DNA of 64,000 nucleotides from Mangrovactinospora gilvigrisea (GTDB lineage Bacteria; Actinomycetota; Actinomycetes; Streptomycetales; Streptomycetaceae): positions 62,001 through 126,000 of the forward strand of contig NZ_MLCF01000002.1 of NCBI RefSeq assembly GCF_001879105.1. Reading direction: 5' to 3'. Under the pieces are notes generated by a model, which did no database searches, was not told where the DNA came from, and worked only from the letters and a program-made list of their open reading frames with translations. The translations under genes were made by a program, and so were the position numbers. This document shows, piece after piece, positions 44,351 to 51,930 of the stretch (within the stretch, counting starts at the first letter, position 1; each line of letters begins with the position of its first letter).

Positions 44351-45150
44351 CAGGCGCGCTCCTTAAGATCCTGGGCGGTGGATCCGTAGCCGTCGTCGGT
44401 GTCGTGGTCGTCCGGTCCGAGGGCGGCGAGGAACTCCTCCTGGCTCATCTGTGCGACCTCGGCGACGGTGCGGCCGGTGGCGGTGGCCTTGAGGTGGAGG
44501 CTGACCTGGGCGGCGTTCTCGGCGAGGGCCTGCTGCTCGTCCTCGGGCAGGGTCTGCGGCCAGGCATCGCCCAGGGCGCGGATGGCGTCCAGGTCGGCGA
44601 CGATCTGCCGCATCGCCTCCATCTGCCCCGCGCGGCGGGCGCGGGCCTCGCGCGGCTCCCCCGCGTAGCCGGCGTCCCGCTCGATGTCGTAGCGGTAGGC
44701 GGCCGCCATCGTCAGCAGTTCGGCGTCCTCGGTGGGCACCATGGTCACCTCCGGCGAGAGCCCGGCCTCCAAGCTGTTCGCGGCGAACTGGCATGCGGCG
44801 ACGTAGCCGGCGTCGGTGTGGTCGGTGCTGTGTGCGCGCCGGCCGGCCCGGTGCCGCAGCACCGCTACGAGCTCCAGCTTCGGTGGTGAGGCGGTGGCGG
44901 CGACCGTACTGCCGGCGGCCTGGGCGCGCTGGGCGATCGCCGCCGCGGTGGTGCGGGCGACCGCGGTGGTGCGCTGGATCTCGGCGGCGCTGACGCCGGC
45001 GGCCAGCGCTCCGGCGACGATCGCGTCGCGCTGGTGGTCCAGCAGAGCCCGCGCGCGGGCGTAGGCCGCCAGCGCGTCGCGGGCCTGGTCCAGCTCCGGG
45101 TCGTCCGCGAGCGAGTCAAACTTCAGGGCAGGAGGCACACCATCAGACAT
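44350..45150 (-). CDS. Hypothetical protein, first gene of a four-gene operon
   Basis: The 266-residue product MSDGVPPALKFDSLADDPELDQARDALAAYARARALLDHQRDAIVAGALAAGVSAAEIQRTTAVARTTAAAIAQRA has an HTH-like N-terminal region (AGVSAAEIQRTTAVARTTAAAI), plausible for DNA binding. A helical, acidic C-terminal half ends ALGPDDHDTDDGYGSTAQDLKERA. GCAGGAGGC lies upstream of ATG 45150. A perfect palindrome at 45171-45190 is the likely operator of the whole operon. Confidence 0.68.
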   Translation of the reverse strand: MSDGVPPALKFDSLADDPELDQARDALAAYARARALLDHQRDAIVAGALAAGVSAAEIQRTTAVARTTAAAIAQRAQAAGSTVAATASPPKLELVAVLRHRAGRRAHSTDHTDAGYVAACQFAANSLEAGLSPEVTMVPTEDAELLTMAAAYRYDIERDAGYAGEPREARARRAGQMEAMRQIVADLDAIRALGDAWPQTLPEDEQQALAENAAQVSLHLKATATGRTVAEVAQMSQEEFLAALGPDDHDTDDGYGSTAQDLKERA

Positions 45151-45170
45151 GAAGCTCACACTACTCCTTC

Positions 45171-45190
45171 CCTGTAGCGCGCACTACAGG
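45171..45190. promoter_or_regulatory. Perfect inverted repeat operator of the four-gene operon
   Basis: CCTGTAGCGCGCACTACAGG contains 7-bp arms CCTGTAG/CTACAGG around CGCGCA. It begins 20 bases upstream of the first start codon, a typical repressor position. The first or last gene product, both with HTH-like regions, could be the binding protein. Confidence 0.6.
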
Positions 45191-45273
45191 TTCGGAGGAT
45201 TGTCCGCTTCGGATTGGGTCGGGTGCCAGCGCTGCAGCAGGGTGCTGAGGCGGCCTTGGGTGTTCCCCAGGTG

Positions 45274-45420
45274 CGCTGCGGCCTAGCCAGCTCCGGGGCG
45301 TCCTCGGGCGCCTCGCCGCCGCCGTGGAGGTCGGCGAAGGCGGCGGCCTGCTCATCGGCGTCCAGCCACTCCCTGCCCGGGCCGGCGGCGCCGGCCCAGA
45401 TGCGGTTCAGGAGTCGAAGC
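45274..45420 (-). pseudogene. Possible C-terminal coding remnant
   Basis: The minus strand encodes LLNRIWAGAAGPGREWLDADEQAAAFADLHGGGEAPEDAPELA before a TAG, with good codon bias but no start codon. It lies just past the ligase stop in a different frame. It may be the tail of a displaced gene. Confidence 0.3.
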
Positions 45421-46429
45421 GGGCGACTTGATCAGGGAGTTGGTCCTCGCGCAGCCGTTGGAAGCGGACCGGGTGCCGGTAGCGGCCGGCATCGTTCGCG
45501 GTGTCGGCGAGGAACTCGGCGACCAGCTCGGGCCGGACCAAGTCCACCTCAAGCTCGCCGCGTCCGCCCCAACCCGCGGAGAAGTGCCGTCCGTGCCAGG
45601 GGTGCTCGGCGCCGGCCGGCGTCAGGCGGGCGCCGAGGTCGCGGCGCGCGGCGGGAGGAAGCGGCGTGGTGCGGGCGACCAGGCGCAGCCGGCCGGTGTC
45701 GTCGTAGCGGGCCACCAGCAGACTCGCCGGTGCGCTCCGGCTGCCGGTGGTGCCGGCGATCAGGGCCTCGGCGCTCGACCGGCTGCGGATCTTCAACCAG
45801 CCGCGGGCGCCGGGCCGGTAGGGCTGCTCGGCGCCCTTGGCGACCACGCCCTCGATGCCGACCGCGCCCCAGGCCGGGTCCAGCCACTCGCGGGCCAGCT
45901 CCCGGTCGGCGGTGGCCGGGCACAGCGTGAAGGGCGGGGTGAGGATCCGGCGGGCGAACAGGTCCTCCAGGAGGGTGCGGCGCTCGTGGTAGGGCCGGGC
46001 AAGGAGCGGGGTGCCGGCGTGCTCGAGGACGTCGAAGCAGATGAGCGCGGCCGGGTGCGCGGCTGCGGCCCGGGTGGCGGTGCGGGCGCTGCGGCGGGCG
46101 CGCTGCTGCAGCTGCGCGAAGTCGAGGCGGCCGTCGTGGTAGACCACCAGCTCGCCGTCGAGGACCACCGGTTCGCGAAGACGGGCGGCGGCGGCCGCGA
46201 GGTCGGGGAAGGCCTCGGTCAGGTCCTTGCCCTGGCGGGAGTGCAGCAGCACCCGGCCGGGCCGGGCGAACAGGATGGCGCGGAAGCCGTCGACCTTCTG
46301 CTCGAACCTCAGGCCGCCGGCAAGGGCGCCGTCGGCGGGCAGCTCGCCGCGGTCGGCGGCGAGCATCGGCTCGAGCGGCGGGTCCAGGGGCACAGCGCCA
46401 CCCTGGGCCGCGGCGGCCGGCCCGCGCAT
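45407..46429 (-). CDS. ATP-dependent DNA ligase (LigC/LigD-ligase-domain type)
   Basis: The 340-residue protein has the adenylation motif EQKVDGFRAIL with the nucleophilic Lys at residue 45. Motif III is VVLDGELVVYHDGRLDFAQLQ, motif IV IEGVVAKGAEQPYRPG and motif V WLKIRSR. An OB domain follows (SLLVARYDDTGRLRLVARTTPL ... DLVRPELVAEFLADTAND). Size and order fit stand-alone ATP-dependent ligases that act with Ku in actinobacterial end joining. Polymerase and nuclease domains of LigD are absent. ATG at 46429 is chosen from the conserved N-terminus; the open frame is longer. Ku is encoded 2.5 kb away. Confidence 0.88.
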   Translation of the reverse strand: MRGPAAAAQGGAVPLDPPLEPMLAADRGELPADGALAGGLRFEQKVDGFRAILFARPGRVLLHSRQGKDLTEAFPDLAAAAARLREPVVLDGELVVYHDGRLDFAQLQQRARRSARTATRAAAAHPAALICFDVLEHAGTPLLARPYHERRTLLEDLFARRILTPPFTLCPATADRELAREWLDPAWGAVGIEGVVAKGAEQPYRPGARGWLKIRSRSSAEALIAGTTGSRSAPASLLVARYDDTGRLRLVARTTPLPPAARRDLGARLTPAGAEHPWHGRHFSAGWGGRGELEVDLVRPELVAEFLADTANDAGRYRHPVRFQRLREDQLPDQVARFDS

Positions 46430-46548
46430 CCGCAGGGCGGCCGTCCGGCATCCACCCCGCAGGCGCTCCCGCACACCATGAGCAAACCCCGCCCCCGCGG
46501 CGACGCCTTGGAGCGGGTGCTCCTGGAGCGCGCAGGCCTCCGGCCCGG

Positions 46549-46839
46549 TTACGCCTCGGCCGATGTGGTGCCGTCCACCGCGTGAACGTGATCCTTGAGC
46601 TTCTGCCGCATCAGATAGGTGTCGTAGTCGGTGCCGGCGCGGACCTTCCGGAGGGCGAGCGTCGCCTCCACCTGGTCCTGCTGGATCTTCTTCCACTCGG
46701 CGCGCTCCGCTTCGCCCCAGGGGGCGTCGGGACCGCGGTGCGCATCGGCGAAGTCCCTCGCCGTCTGGATCGCTTGGTTCCAGGTGCGCTGGGCGTCGAT
46801 CAGCTCCTGCGGGAAGTCAACATCATCTGTCTCGGGCAC
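46549..46839 (-). CDS. Small hypothetical protein
   Basis: A 96-residue acidic, helical protein: PETDDVDFPQELIDAQRTWNQAIQTARDFADAHRG then WGEAERAEWKKIQQDQVEATLALRKVRAGTDYDTYLMRQKLKDHVHAV. GTG at 46839 has a TAGCCT box immediately upstream, consistent with a leaderless message. No family recognised. Confidence 0.7.
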   Translation of the reverse strand: MPETDDVDFPQELIDAQRTWNQAIQTARDFADAHRGPDAPWGEAERAEWKKIQQDQVEATLALRKVRAGTDYDTYLMRQKLKDHVHAVDGTTSAEA

Positions 46840-46889
46840 GGCGGCAGGCTACGACCCTCCTCGGACACGCGTGGGCAGGCGCGGCGGTG

Positions 46890-47231
46890 TCAGGCGCAGG
46901 GGCCCTCGGTCCGGACCAGGCGGTAGGCGGGCGCACCGTCGGCGAGGTCGAGGGCGTAGACGTCGACGGCGGTCGGGGCCGGCCAGGGGTCGTCGGTGTC
47001 GGCGACGCCGGTGGCATGCCGGACCTCGGGCAGCAGCGTCGCATCGTGCGGAACCACGCAGCGGCGGCCGTCCAGGCTGCCGCCGATGTACTCGATGACC
47101 GGTGGTGCCTCGCCGCGGAGGCGGGCAAGGACGGCGTCGGCGCGGAGGAGGACGGCGCGGACGCGGGAACCGGCTGCGGCGAGCCGCTCCCACCGGTCGC
47201 CGTCCATGTCCACTCCGGCATCATCCATCAC
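46890..47231 (-). CDS. Hypothetical protein
   Basis: A 113-residue product with VRAVLLRADAVLARLRGEAPPVIEYIGGSLDGRRCVVPHDATLLPEV and VDVYALDLADGAPAYRLVRTEGPCA. The YIGGSLDGRRCxVP pattern is common in small actinobacterial proteins of unknown function. The start may be ATG 47231 or 47228. It is divergent from the SOS-box operon. Confidence 0.65.
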   Translation of the reverse strand: MMDDAGVDMDGDRWERLAAAGSRVRAVLLRADAVLARLRGEAPPVIEYIGGSLDGRRCVVPHDATLLPEVRHATGVADTDDPWPAPTAVDVYALDLADGAPAYRLVRTEGPCA

Positions 47232-47339
47232 CAGCAGCCGCGCACGGCATCACCCGTTCGTGGGGCAGACGGCGTCCGAGGCGCTGTCGGCGGCGTGGGG
47301 AGGTTACCGCGCGCCTGTGACAAAGGTCCGCTCACCGGG

Positions 47340-47355
47340 TCGAACATAAATTCGA
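47340..47355 (+). promoter_or_regulatory. LexA-type SOS box
   Basis: TCGAACATAAATTCGA matches the actinobacterial LexA operator TCGAAC-N4-GTTCGA at 11 of 12 defined positions, the mismatch being A for G. It ends 12 bases before the first start codon of the operon containing the RecA/ImuA'-like gene. That operon is therefore predicted to be induced by DNA damage. Confidence 0.7.
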
Positions 47356-47367
47356 ACACGTGGCAGC

Positions 47368-47784
47368 ATGGCCACCATGAAAGATCGTTGGCCGCAGCAG
47401 GTGCCCCAGCCCGAGACCCCTGGGTGGCGGGACGCGGCCTTCGGTTACCTGTGCAGCCTCATCCCCGCCGGCGCCCGCCCCGGCCGCGACGCCCTCCTGG
47501 CCGCCCACATCGCCCGCAAGACCACCATCGGCATCCTGGCCGGCCTGCGCGACGGCTGGAGCCAGCTGCCCGAGGACCTCGGCGGCAACCTGCAGCCGCG
47601 CGAGATCGAGCACGGCCGCGTCCTGTACGAGCTCCTCGGCAAGCAGGCCGCCGCCCGGCTCACCGAGATCGACGCCCTGGTCGAGGCGCTGCGCGCGCCC
47701 GACCCGCGGCCGCGCCGGGCCGCTGAACAGGTGCCGGCCTGGCGCCGCCCGCGCACCGCAGGGGGCGCCGATGGCCGCCGTTGA
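47368..47784 (+). CDS. Hypothetical protein, first gene of the SOS-box operon
   Basis: A 138-residue product: MKDRWPQQVPQPETPGWRDAAFGYLCSLIPAGARPGRDALLAAHIARKTTIGILAGLRDGWSQLPEDLGGNLQPREIEHGRVLYELLGKQAAARL. No domain recognised. Its end overlaps the next start by 14 bases, so the two are one transcript. The SOS box upstream implies a DNA-damage-related role. ATG 47377 is a possible alternative start. Confidence 0.7.
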   Translation: MATMKDRWPQQVPQPETPGWRDAAFGYLCSLIPAGARPGRDALLAAHIARKTTIGILAGLRDGWSQLPEDLGGNLQPREIEHGRVLYELLGKQAAARLTEIDALVEALRAPDPRPRRAAEQVPAWRRPRTAGGADGRR

Positions 47785-48469
47785 CGTCCAGGAGCTGCAG
47801 GCCCGCATCGCCGAGGCGCAGGAGGCCACCCGCCATCGCCAGGATCCGCCGCCGGGCCTGCCGGTCCCCGAGCTGCTGCGCGGCGTGCTGCCCGACGGCC
47901 TGCCGGTCGGCGCGGCCACCGCCGTCCGTGACCGCGCCCTGCTGGTCGCCCTGGCCGCCGCCGCCCTCGGCGACCACGGATGGGCCGGTGTCGTCGCCAT
48001 GCCCGACCTGGGGCTGCTCGCCGTCGACCACGCCGCCACCGCCAGCTGCATCCATCGGCTGCTGCTCGTCGACGAACCCGCCGAGCAGTGGCCGGAGATC
48101 ATTGCCGCGCTCGCCGGAGGCGTCGACCTGATCCTCCTCGGACCGCCCCCGGCGGTGGGCGAGGAGACCGCGCGCCGCATCGGCGCCGTCCTGCGCCGCA
48201 CCAACTGCGCCCTGCTCGTCGACGGGGCCTGGCCCGGAGCCGCCCTCAACGGGTGGGTGTCGGAGCCGGTCTGGCAGGGCCTCGGCCGAGGCTGGGGACA
48301 GCTGACCGGCCGCTCTGCCAACGTCCACATCGCCGGCCGCGGACGCGCGACCCGGGAGCGCACCGTCCGCCTTCTGCTGCCCGGCGCCAACGGCAAGGCG
48401 GAGGCGCTGCCGCGCACGGCTTCCGAGCGCGAAGACGGAGGTGCTCTGTCTCGGGCCGAGCACGGGTGA
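47771..48469 (+). CDS. RecA-fold protein related to actinobacterial ImuA'
   Basis: The 232-residue protein begins AAVDVQELQARIAEAQEATRHRQDPPPGLPVPELLRGVLPDGLPVGAATAVRD. It continues with RecA-fold strands ALLVALAAAALGDHGWAGVVAMPDLGLLAVDHAA, DLILLGPPPAVGEETARRIGAVLRRTNCALLVDG. This resembles the ImuA' (SulA-like) partner of the mycobacterial DnaE2/ImuB mutasome; a proper Walker A is lacking, as is usual for that group. Neither imuB nor dnaE2 is adjacent. A LexA box controls the operon. It could modulate error-prone repair or be a diverged regulator. Confidence 0.6.
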   Translation: MAAVDVQELQARIAEAQEATRHRQDPPPGLPVPELLRGVLPDGLPVGAATAVRDRALLVALAAAALGDHGWAGVVAMPDLGLLAVDHAATASCIHRLLLVDEPAEQWPEIIAALAGGVDLILLGPPPAVGEETARRIGAVLRRTNCALLVDGAWPGAALNGWVSEPVWQGLGRGWGQLTGRSANVHIAGRGRATRERTVRLLLPGANGKAEALPRTASEREDGGALSRAEHG

Positions 48470-48623
48470 CTGCGGCGGGCCCGGCCCCGGTTGAAGGGCG
48501 ACCGCCCGGGTCGCTGGCGCCGGGCCGTGGATCGCCCGTCCGGCCCTGGTCCGCAAGCGCTCGCCGCGCGGCGGTGCCTACCTTCGCGATGCGGGTGGGA
48601 CCAGGATCGATCAAGGAGTGATC

Positions 48624-48815
48624 ATGGCAGGGAAGTTCGAGGTCTACACCGACAAGTCCGGGCACTACCGCTTCCGTCTCAAGGCAGGCAATGGAGAGAT
48701 CATCGCGGTCGGCGAGGCATACAACTCCAAGGCGGCGTGCCTGAACGGCATCGATTCGATCAAGAAGAACGCGCCTGATGCCGAGGTCAAGGAAGTCGCA
48801 GAGACGGCACACTGA
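48624..48815 (+). CDS. YegP-like DUF1508 protein
   Basis: A 63-residue protein, MAGKFEVYTDKSGHYRFRLKAGNGEIIAVGEAYNSKAACLNGIDSIKKNAPDAEVKEV. It has the FxxYxDxxGxYRFRLKAxNGxxIAxxExYxxKxxxxxGIxSVxxNA pattern of the DUF1508 (YegP) family. AAGGAG lies 7 bases before the ATG. Function is unknown, though the fold is well established. A strong bidirectional hairpin follows. Confidence 0.9.
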   Translation: MAGKFEVYTDKSGHYRFRLKAGNGEIIAVGEAYNSKAACLNGIDSIKKNAPDAEVKEVAETAH

Positions 48816-48829
48816 CGGCGACCGTTCCC

Positions 48830-48860
48830 CGACGCCCCAGCCGCTGCGGCCGGGGCGTCG
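48830..48860. terminator. Bidirectional terminator between YegP-like and Ku genes
   Basis: CGACGCCCC (48830-48838) pairs with GGGGCGTCG (48852-48860); the loop contains a further GCCGC/GCGGC pairing. It lies between the convergent stops at 48815 and 48881, serving both genes. Confidence 0.75.
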
Positions 48861-48880
48861 TCGCGTGATGGCGCCTGCGA

Positions 48881-49723
48881 CTACGACGCCTTCCGCTTCC
48901 TTGCCGCCGTCTTCTTCGCTGGCGTCTTCTTCTTCGGTCCGGAGCCGTCCTTCGTCTCCGCCACGGACTTCTTCAGTGCGTCCATCAAGTCCATGACCTG
49001 ACCGCCCTGCGCCTCGGCACTCGGCGTCTCGGGCAGCGGGGCGTCGTCGAGCTTCGCCTCGACAAGCTGCTCCAGCGCCTCGCGGTAGTGGTCCGGCGGC
49101 AGATCGTCCATGCTGAAGTCGCGCGACATGCCCTTGATCAGATCCATCGCCATGCGGAGCTCGTTGCGGTGCAGCGTGTCGTCCGGGACGTGCATCCCCG
49201 ACCGGTCCCGGACCTCGTCAGGCCACCGCAGCAACTGGACAACCAAGAGCTCCCCCATGGCCCTGACCGCACACAGGCTCTCCCTCGTCCGCAGCGCCAC
49301 CCGTGCGATGCCCACGACACCGGCCTCCGCAAGGGCGTCCCTTAGCAGCACGTAAGGCTTGCCGGGACGCTTCGGTTCAGGCTCCGCCAGATAGGCCGTC
49401 GACCACATCGCCGGATCGATCTCGTCGACCGCCACGAATCGCTCCAGGGCGATCTCGTGGGCCGACGGGAGCGGAAGATGATCGAAATCCTCGTCCGTCA
49501 GGACTGCGACCTGCCCATCGGGAGCCGTGTACGCCTTGGCGATCTCATCGTTGGCCAGCTCTTTCTCATCCCGCTCACAGATCTTCTTGTTCCGCACCCG
49601 GCCGCCGTCCGCCTTGTGCACCTGGTGCAGAGTGACCTGCTTCGATTCGGCGGCTGCGATCAGCTGTACAGGCACGCTGACGAGGCCGAAAGCGATGCTC
49701 CCCTTGAAGATCGTTGCGGGCAT
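48881..49723 (-). CDS. ku: Ku, non-homologous end-joining protein
   Basis: The 280-residue product starts MPATIFKGSIAFGLVSVPVQLIAAAESKQVTLHQVHKADGGRVRNKKICERDEKELAND. It contains EDFDHLPLPSAHEIALERFV and YLAEPEPKRPGKPYVLLRDALAEAG, then LVVQLLRWPDEVRDRSG, the full bacterial Ku core. A Lys-rich tail (SGPKKKTPAKKTAARKRKAS) is the typical extra DNA-binding extension. Ku homodimers hold broken DNA ends for a ligase, here perhaps the ligase at 45407. ATG at 49723 fits the conserved MPATIFKG start. Confidence 0.93.
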   Translation of the reverse strand: MPATIFKGSIAFGLVSVPVQLIAAAESKQVTLHQVHKADGGRVRNKKICERDEKELANDEIAKAYTAPDGQVAVLTDEDFDHLPLPSAHEIALERFVAVDEIDPAMWSTAYLAEPEPKRPGKPYVLLRDALAEAGVVGIARVALRTRESLCAVRAMGELLVVQLLRWPDEVRDRSGMHVPDDTLHRNELRMAMDLIKGMSRDFSMDDLPPDHYREALEQLVEAKLDDAPLPETPSAEAQGGQVMDLMDALKKSVAETKDGSGPKKKTPAKKTAARKRKAS

Positions 49724-49803
49724 GAATCCCATGCTGGCTCCCGCGAGCACGCCGCGCATCCGGGCGGCGGCCGGGCACCGATCGGCGCGGCCGCCGGGCT
49801 GCG

Positions 49804-49989
49804 TCAGGCGAGCTCGCCGCGCCGCTGGAGTTCCGCGCGCATGAGGTCGATCTGGCCGTGCCCGGCGTCCACCAGCTTGGGGTCCCACCCGCGGCCGGCG
49901 AGGTCCGCGGCGGCAGTGCTGTAGCCGCTGTTCCCCTGCTTGAGGGCGTCGGTGCCCATCCGACGGTAGACGTTTGCGTTGCTGCCCAT
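49804..49989 (-). CDS. Small hypothetical protein
   Basis: A 61-residue product: MGSNANVYRRMGTDALKQGNSGYSTAAADLAGRGWDPKLVDAGHGQIDLMRAELQRRGELA. GAGAGGAAGG precedes the ATG at good spacing and codon bias is normal. It is probably a small helical protein. No family recognised. Confidence 0.65.
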   Translation of the reverse strand: MGSNANVYRRMGTDALKQGNSGYSTAAADLAGRGWDPKLVDAGHGQIDLMRAELQRRGELA

Positions 49990-50068
49990 GTCCGGCCTTC
50001 CTCTCGGCTTGGTCGGGGGCGGGGCCTGGGCGGCAGGATCGGGTGCCGCCGCCCGGGCGGTTGCTCGG

Positions 50069-51463
50069 TCACCGGGTACGGGGCAAAACCCGGTCCAGGA
50101 AGTCCCGCAGGATGTCTTCGTCCAGTTTCGAGTCCAACTCCAGCGAGCGGCGGATGGCGCGCGCCGTGTGTGCGGCCGGGAGGCCCCAGCGCCGGTTGGC
50201 TTCGAACTGGATCTCGCCGATGGTGGCTTGGGCCGTGTCGGGATAGTGGCGGATCATCCAGTCCAGCATCTGGGCGATTGGGATGCCGAGGGCAAGGATC
50301 GGCCAGTCGTCGGCGTCGGACTCCTCGCCCTCCAGGTGGGCGCGGACGGCGGCGGACTTCCTGAGGGTGGAGTAGGTGCTGAAGGCGTCCAGGACGGCGT
50401 GCCGCATCGTGGCCGACAGCGGCTCGGTGGGCACGATGTGCTTCAGGTCGCTGGCCACGCTCCAGGCGAGTTGCTCGGCGACCTCGGTGACGGCCGGCTC
50501 GGTGCGGTGGCGCAGTGCCCAGCGCTTGCGGACCTCCTGGCGGTCCCACAGCTGGCGGGTGAAGGACTGCGCGAGGCGGTCGCGCAGGGCGGCGGCGCCG
50601 GGCGGGAGTTGGTGGGGGTCGCCGGCACCCATGGCGGCCATGACGCTGTCGGTGGAGCGGTGGCGGGCCTCGATCCAGTCCTCGACGACGGCCCTGGCCC
50701 ATACGGCGCGGGAGCCGATCTCGGCCTGCGGCATGGGCAGATCGCCCTGGTTGCGGGCGAGGTAGCCGCGCAGGGTGGAGGCGGCCAGGTGGGCGCGTTC
50801 GGCGAACTGCGGCATGCCGAGCATCTGGTCGGCCGCCAGTTCCGGGGTGGCGAGGTTGACCGCGCACGCATCCAGCGGGCGGGAGTCCTTGCGCTGCATG
50901 CGCAGCCGGGCCCACAGGGCCAGGTGGTCGTTCCACTGGCCGTCGAGGTGGGCGTCCGCAGCGAAGTTGGCGATCTTGATGGTGCAGGCGCGGTCGGCGT
51001 CGGCGGCGCGGTCCAGCAGGTCGGCGGCGGTGACGGTGACCGCGGCGGTGGCGGGGCGGTGCTCGTGGTCGTCGCTGGCCGGGTCCCACACCTGCCGGGG
51101 CCGGTACCAGCGGGCGCCGTCGAACCAGTAGCCGCCGGCGCGGTAGAGCAGGGCCTTGGACCAGTGGTAGTGCATGGTGGAGATGTCCTCGTCGCGCATC
51201 AGCCACACGCTGGTGCCGTGCTCGGGGTGGTGGCGGATCGACCATCCCAGGTCGTGGCGGATCGGGTCGGTGGTGAAGGCGTGCCAGCCGGCATCGTGGA
51301 TGTCGTCGTAGCGGCCCCACATGCCCTGGCCCTTGTGGCGGCCTACGGCCTCGATGGCCTCGGGGTCCGGCAGGGGGATGTGGGAGTCGTCGACAAACGG
51401 CAGGCCCGGCACGGGGTGGTCGGTGCGCAGGCCGTTCGCCAGAGGAACCTCTCGGAACACCAC
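50069..51463 (-). CDS. Hypothetical protein with an HTH-like segment
   Basis: The 464-residue product begins VVFREVPLANGLRTDHPVPGLPFVDDSHIPLPDPEAIEAVGRHKGQGMWGRYDDIHDAGWHAF. LGMPQFAERAHLAASTLRGYLARNQGDLPMPQAEIGSRAVWARAVVEDWIEARHR looks like an excisionase/HTH reader (AExAgvs.sTlRgYlaR...P.PqaeiG.R.vW...vi..W). GTG at 51463 has GAGGGAG upstream. A perfect 10-bp palindrome 22 bases upstream is a likely operator, perhaps for this protein itself. Such proteins occur on integrative elements and plasmids; exact role unknown. Confidence 0.65.
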   Translation of the reverse strand: MVFREVPLANGLRTDHPVPGLPFVDDSHIPLPDPEAIEAVGRHKGQGMWGRYDDIHDAGWHAFTTDPIRHDLGWSIRHHPEHGTSVWLMRDEDISTMHYHWSKALLYRAGGYWFDGARWYRPRQVWDPASDDHEHRPATAAVTVTAADLLDRAADADRACTIKIANFAADAHLDGQWNDHLALWARLRMQRKDSRPLDACAVNLATPELAADQMLGMPQFAERAHLAASTLRGYLARNQGDLPMPQAEIGSRAVWARAVVEDWIEARHRSTDSVMAAMGAGDPHQLPPGAAALRDRLAQSFTRQLWDRQEVRKRWALRHRTEPAVTEVAEQLAWSVASDLKHIVPTEPLSATMRHAVLDAFSTYSTLRKSAAVRAHLEGEESDADDWPILALGIPIAQMLDWMIRHYPDTAQATIGEIQFEANRRWGLPAAHTARAIRRSLELDSKLDEDILRDFLDRVLPRTR

Positions 51464-51485
51464 AGTGCTGCTCCCTCTAGAGGAT

Positions 51486-51509
51486 AGTGCTGCAAGCATT
51501 TGCAGCACT
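51486..51509. promoter_or_regulatory. 10-bp perfect palindrome, probable operator
   Basis: AGTGCTGCAA (51486-51495) and TTGCAGCACT (51500-51509) flank GCAT. A 24-base perfect dyad just upstream of a start codon is a strong candidate for a repressor site controlling the 50069-51463 gene. Confidence 0.65.
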
Positions 51510-51555
51510 TTGATTTCAGGGATACAGCAACTAAGCGGAGTCGACTAGTACTACT

Positions 51556-51870
51556 TCAACTGTCCATCCATTCGCGGGACTTGGGCAAGCGGCTCACCCG
51601 CACCTGGCCGCGCTCTGGCGGGTGGTGGCCGATCTGCGTGTCCTGTCCCTGTGGCACCATCGGTGACGGATGCGTGTCCCCCGCCGGCCCGAAGCCGGGT
51701 AAGCCGACCTCGCGCCCACAGGATCCGGCGGGCGGACCCCACACGCTTGTGAAGATCACCCGGCGCGTCAGAACGGCCTGCCCACCTTGACGTCGGGCGC
51801 ACCCGCATCCATTCGCCGCTGACCGCACCAGCAGGCGGCCCTCTGCAAACTCCGGATCATCGATGGACAC
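51556..51870 (-). CDS. Small hypothetical protein
   Basis: A 104-residue product from GTG 51870 with an excellent AAGGAGG 7 bases upstream: SIDDPEFAEGRLLVRSAANGCGCARRQGGQAVLTRRVIFTSVWGPPAG, later RGQVRVSRLPKSREWMDS. A CGC pair near residue 22 is notable. It lies immediately downstream of the lasso cyclase gene in the same orientation and could belong to that transcript, but nothing shows a role in it. Confidence 0.5.
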   Translation of the reverse strand: MSIDDPEFAEGRLLVRSAANGCGCARRQGGQAVLTRRVIFTSVWGPPAGSCGREVGLPGFGPAGDTHPSPMVPQGQDTQIGHHPPERGQVRVSRLPKSREWMDS

Positions 51871-51930
51871 GCCCGCACCTCCTTGATTGCCGCACGTCGA
51901 GATGGGGCCCCGGGGCGAACCGGCCGGAGG

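Noticed and set aside
46478-46585. 35-codon plus-strand frame beginning MSKPRPRGDALERVLL
   Set aside because: Overlaps the 46549-46839 gene on the other strand, no ribosome site and too short to support.
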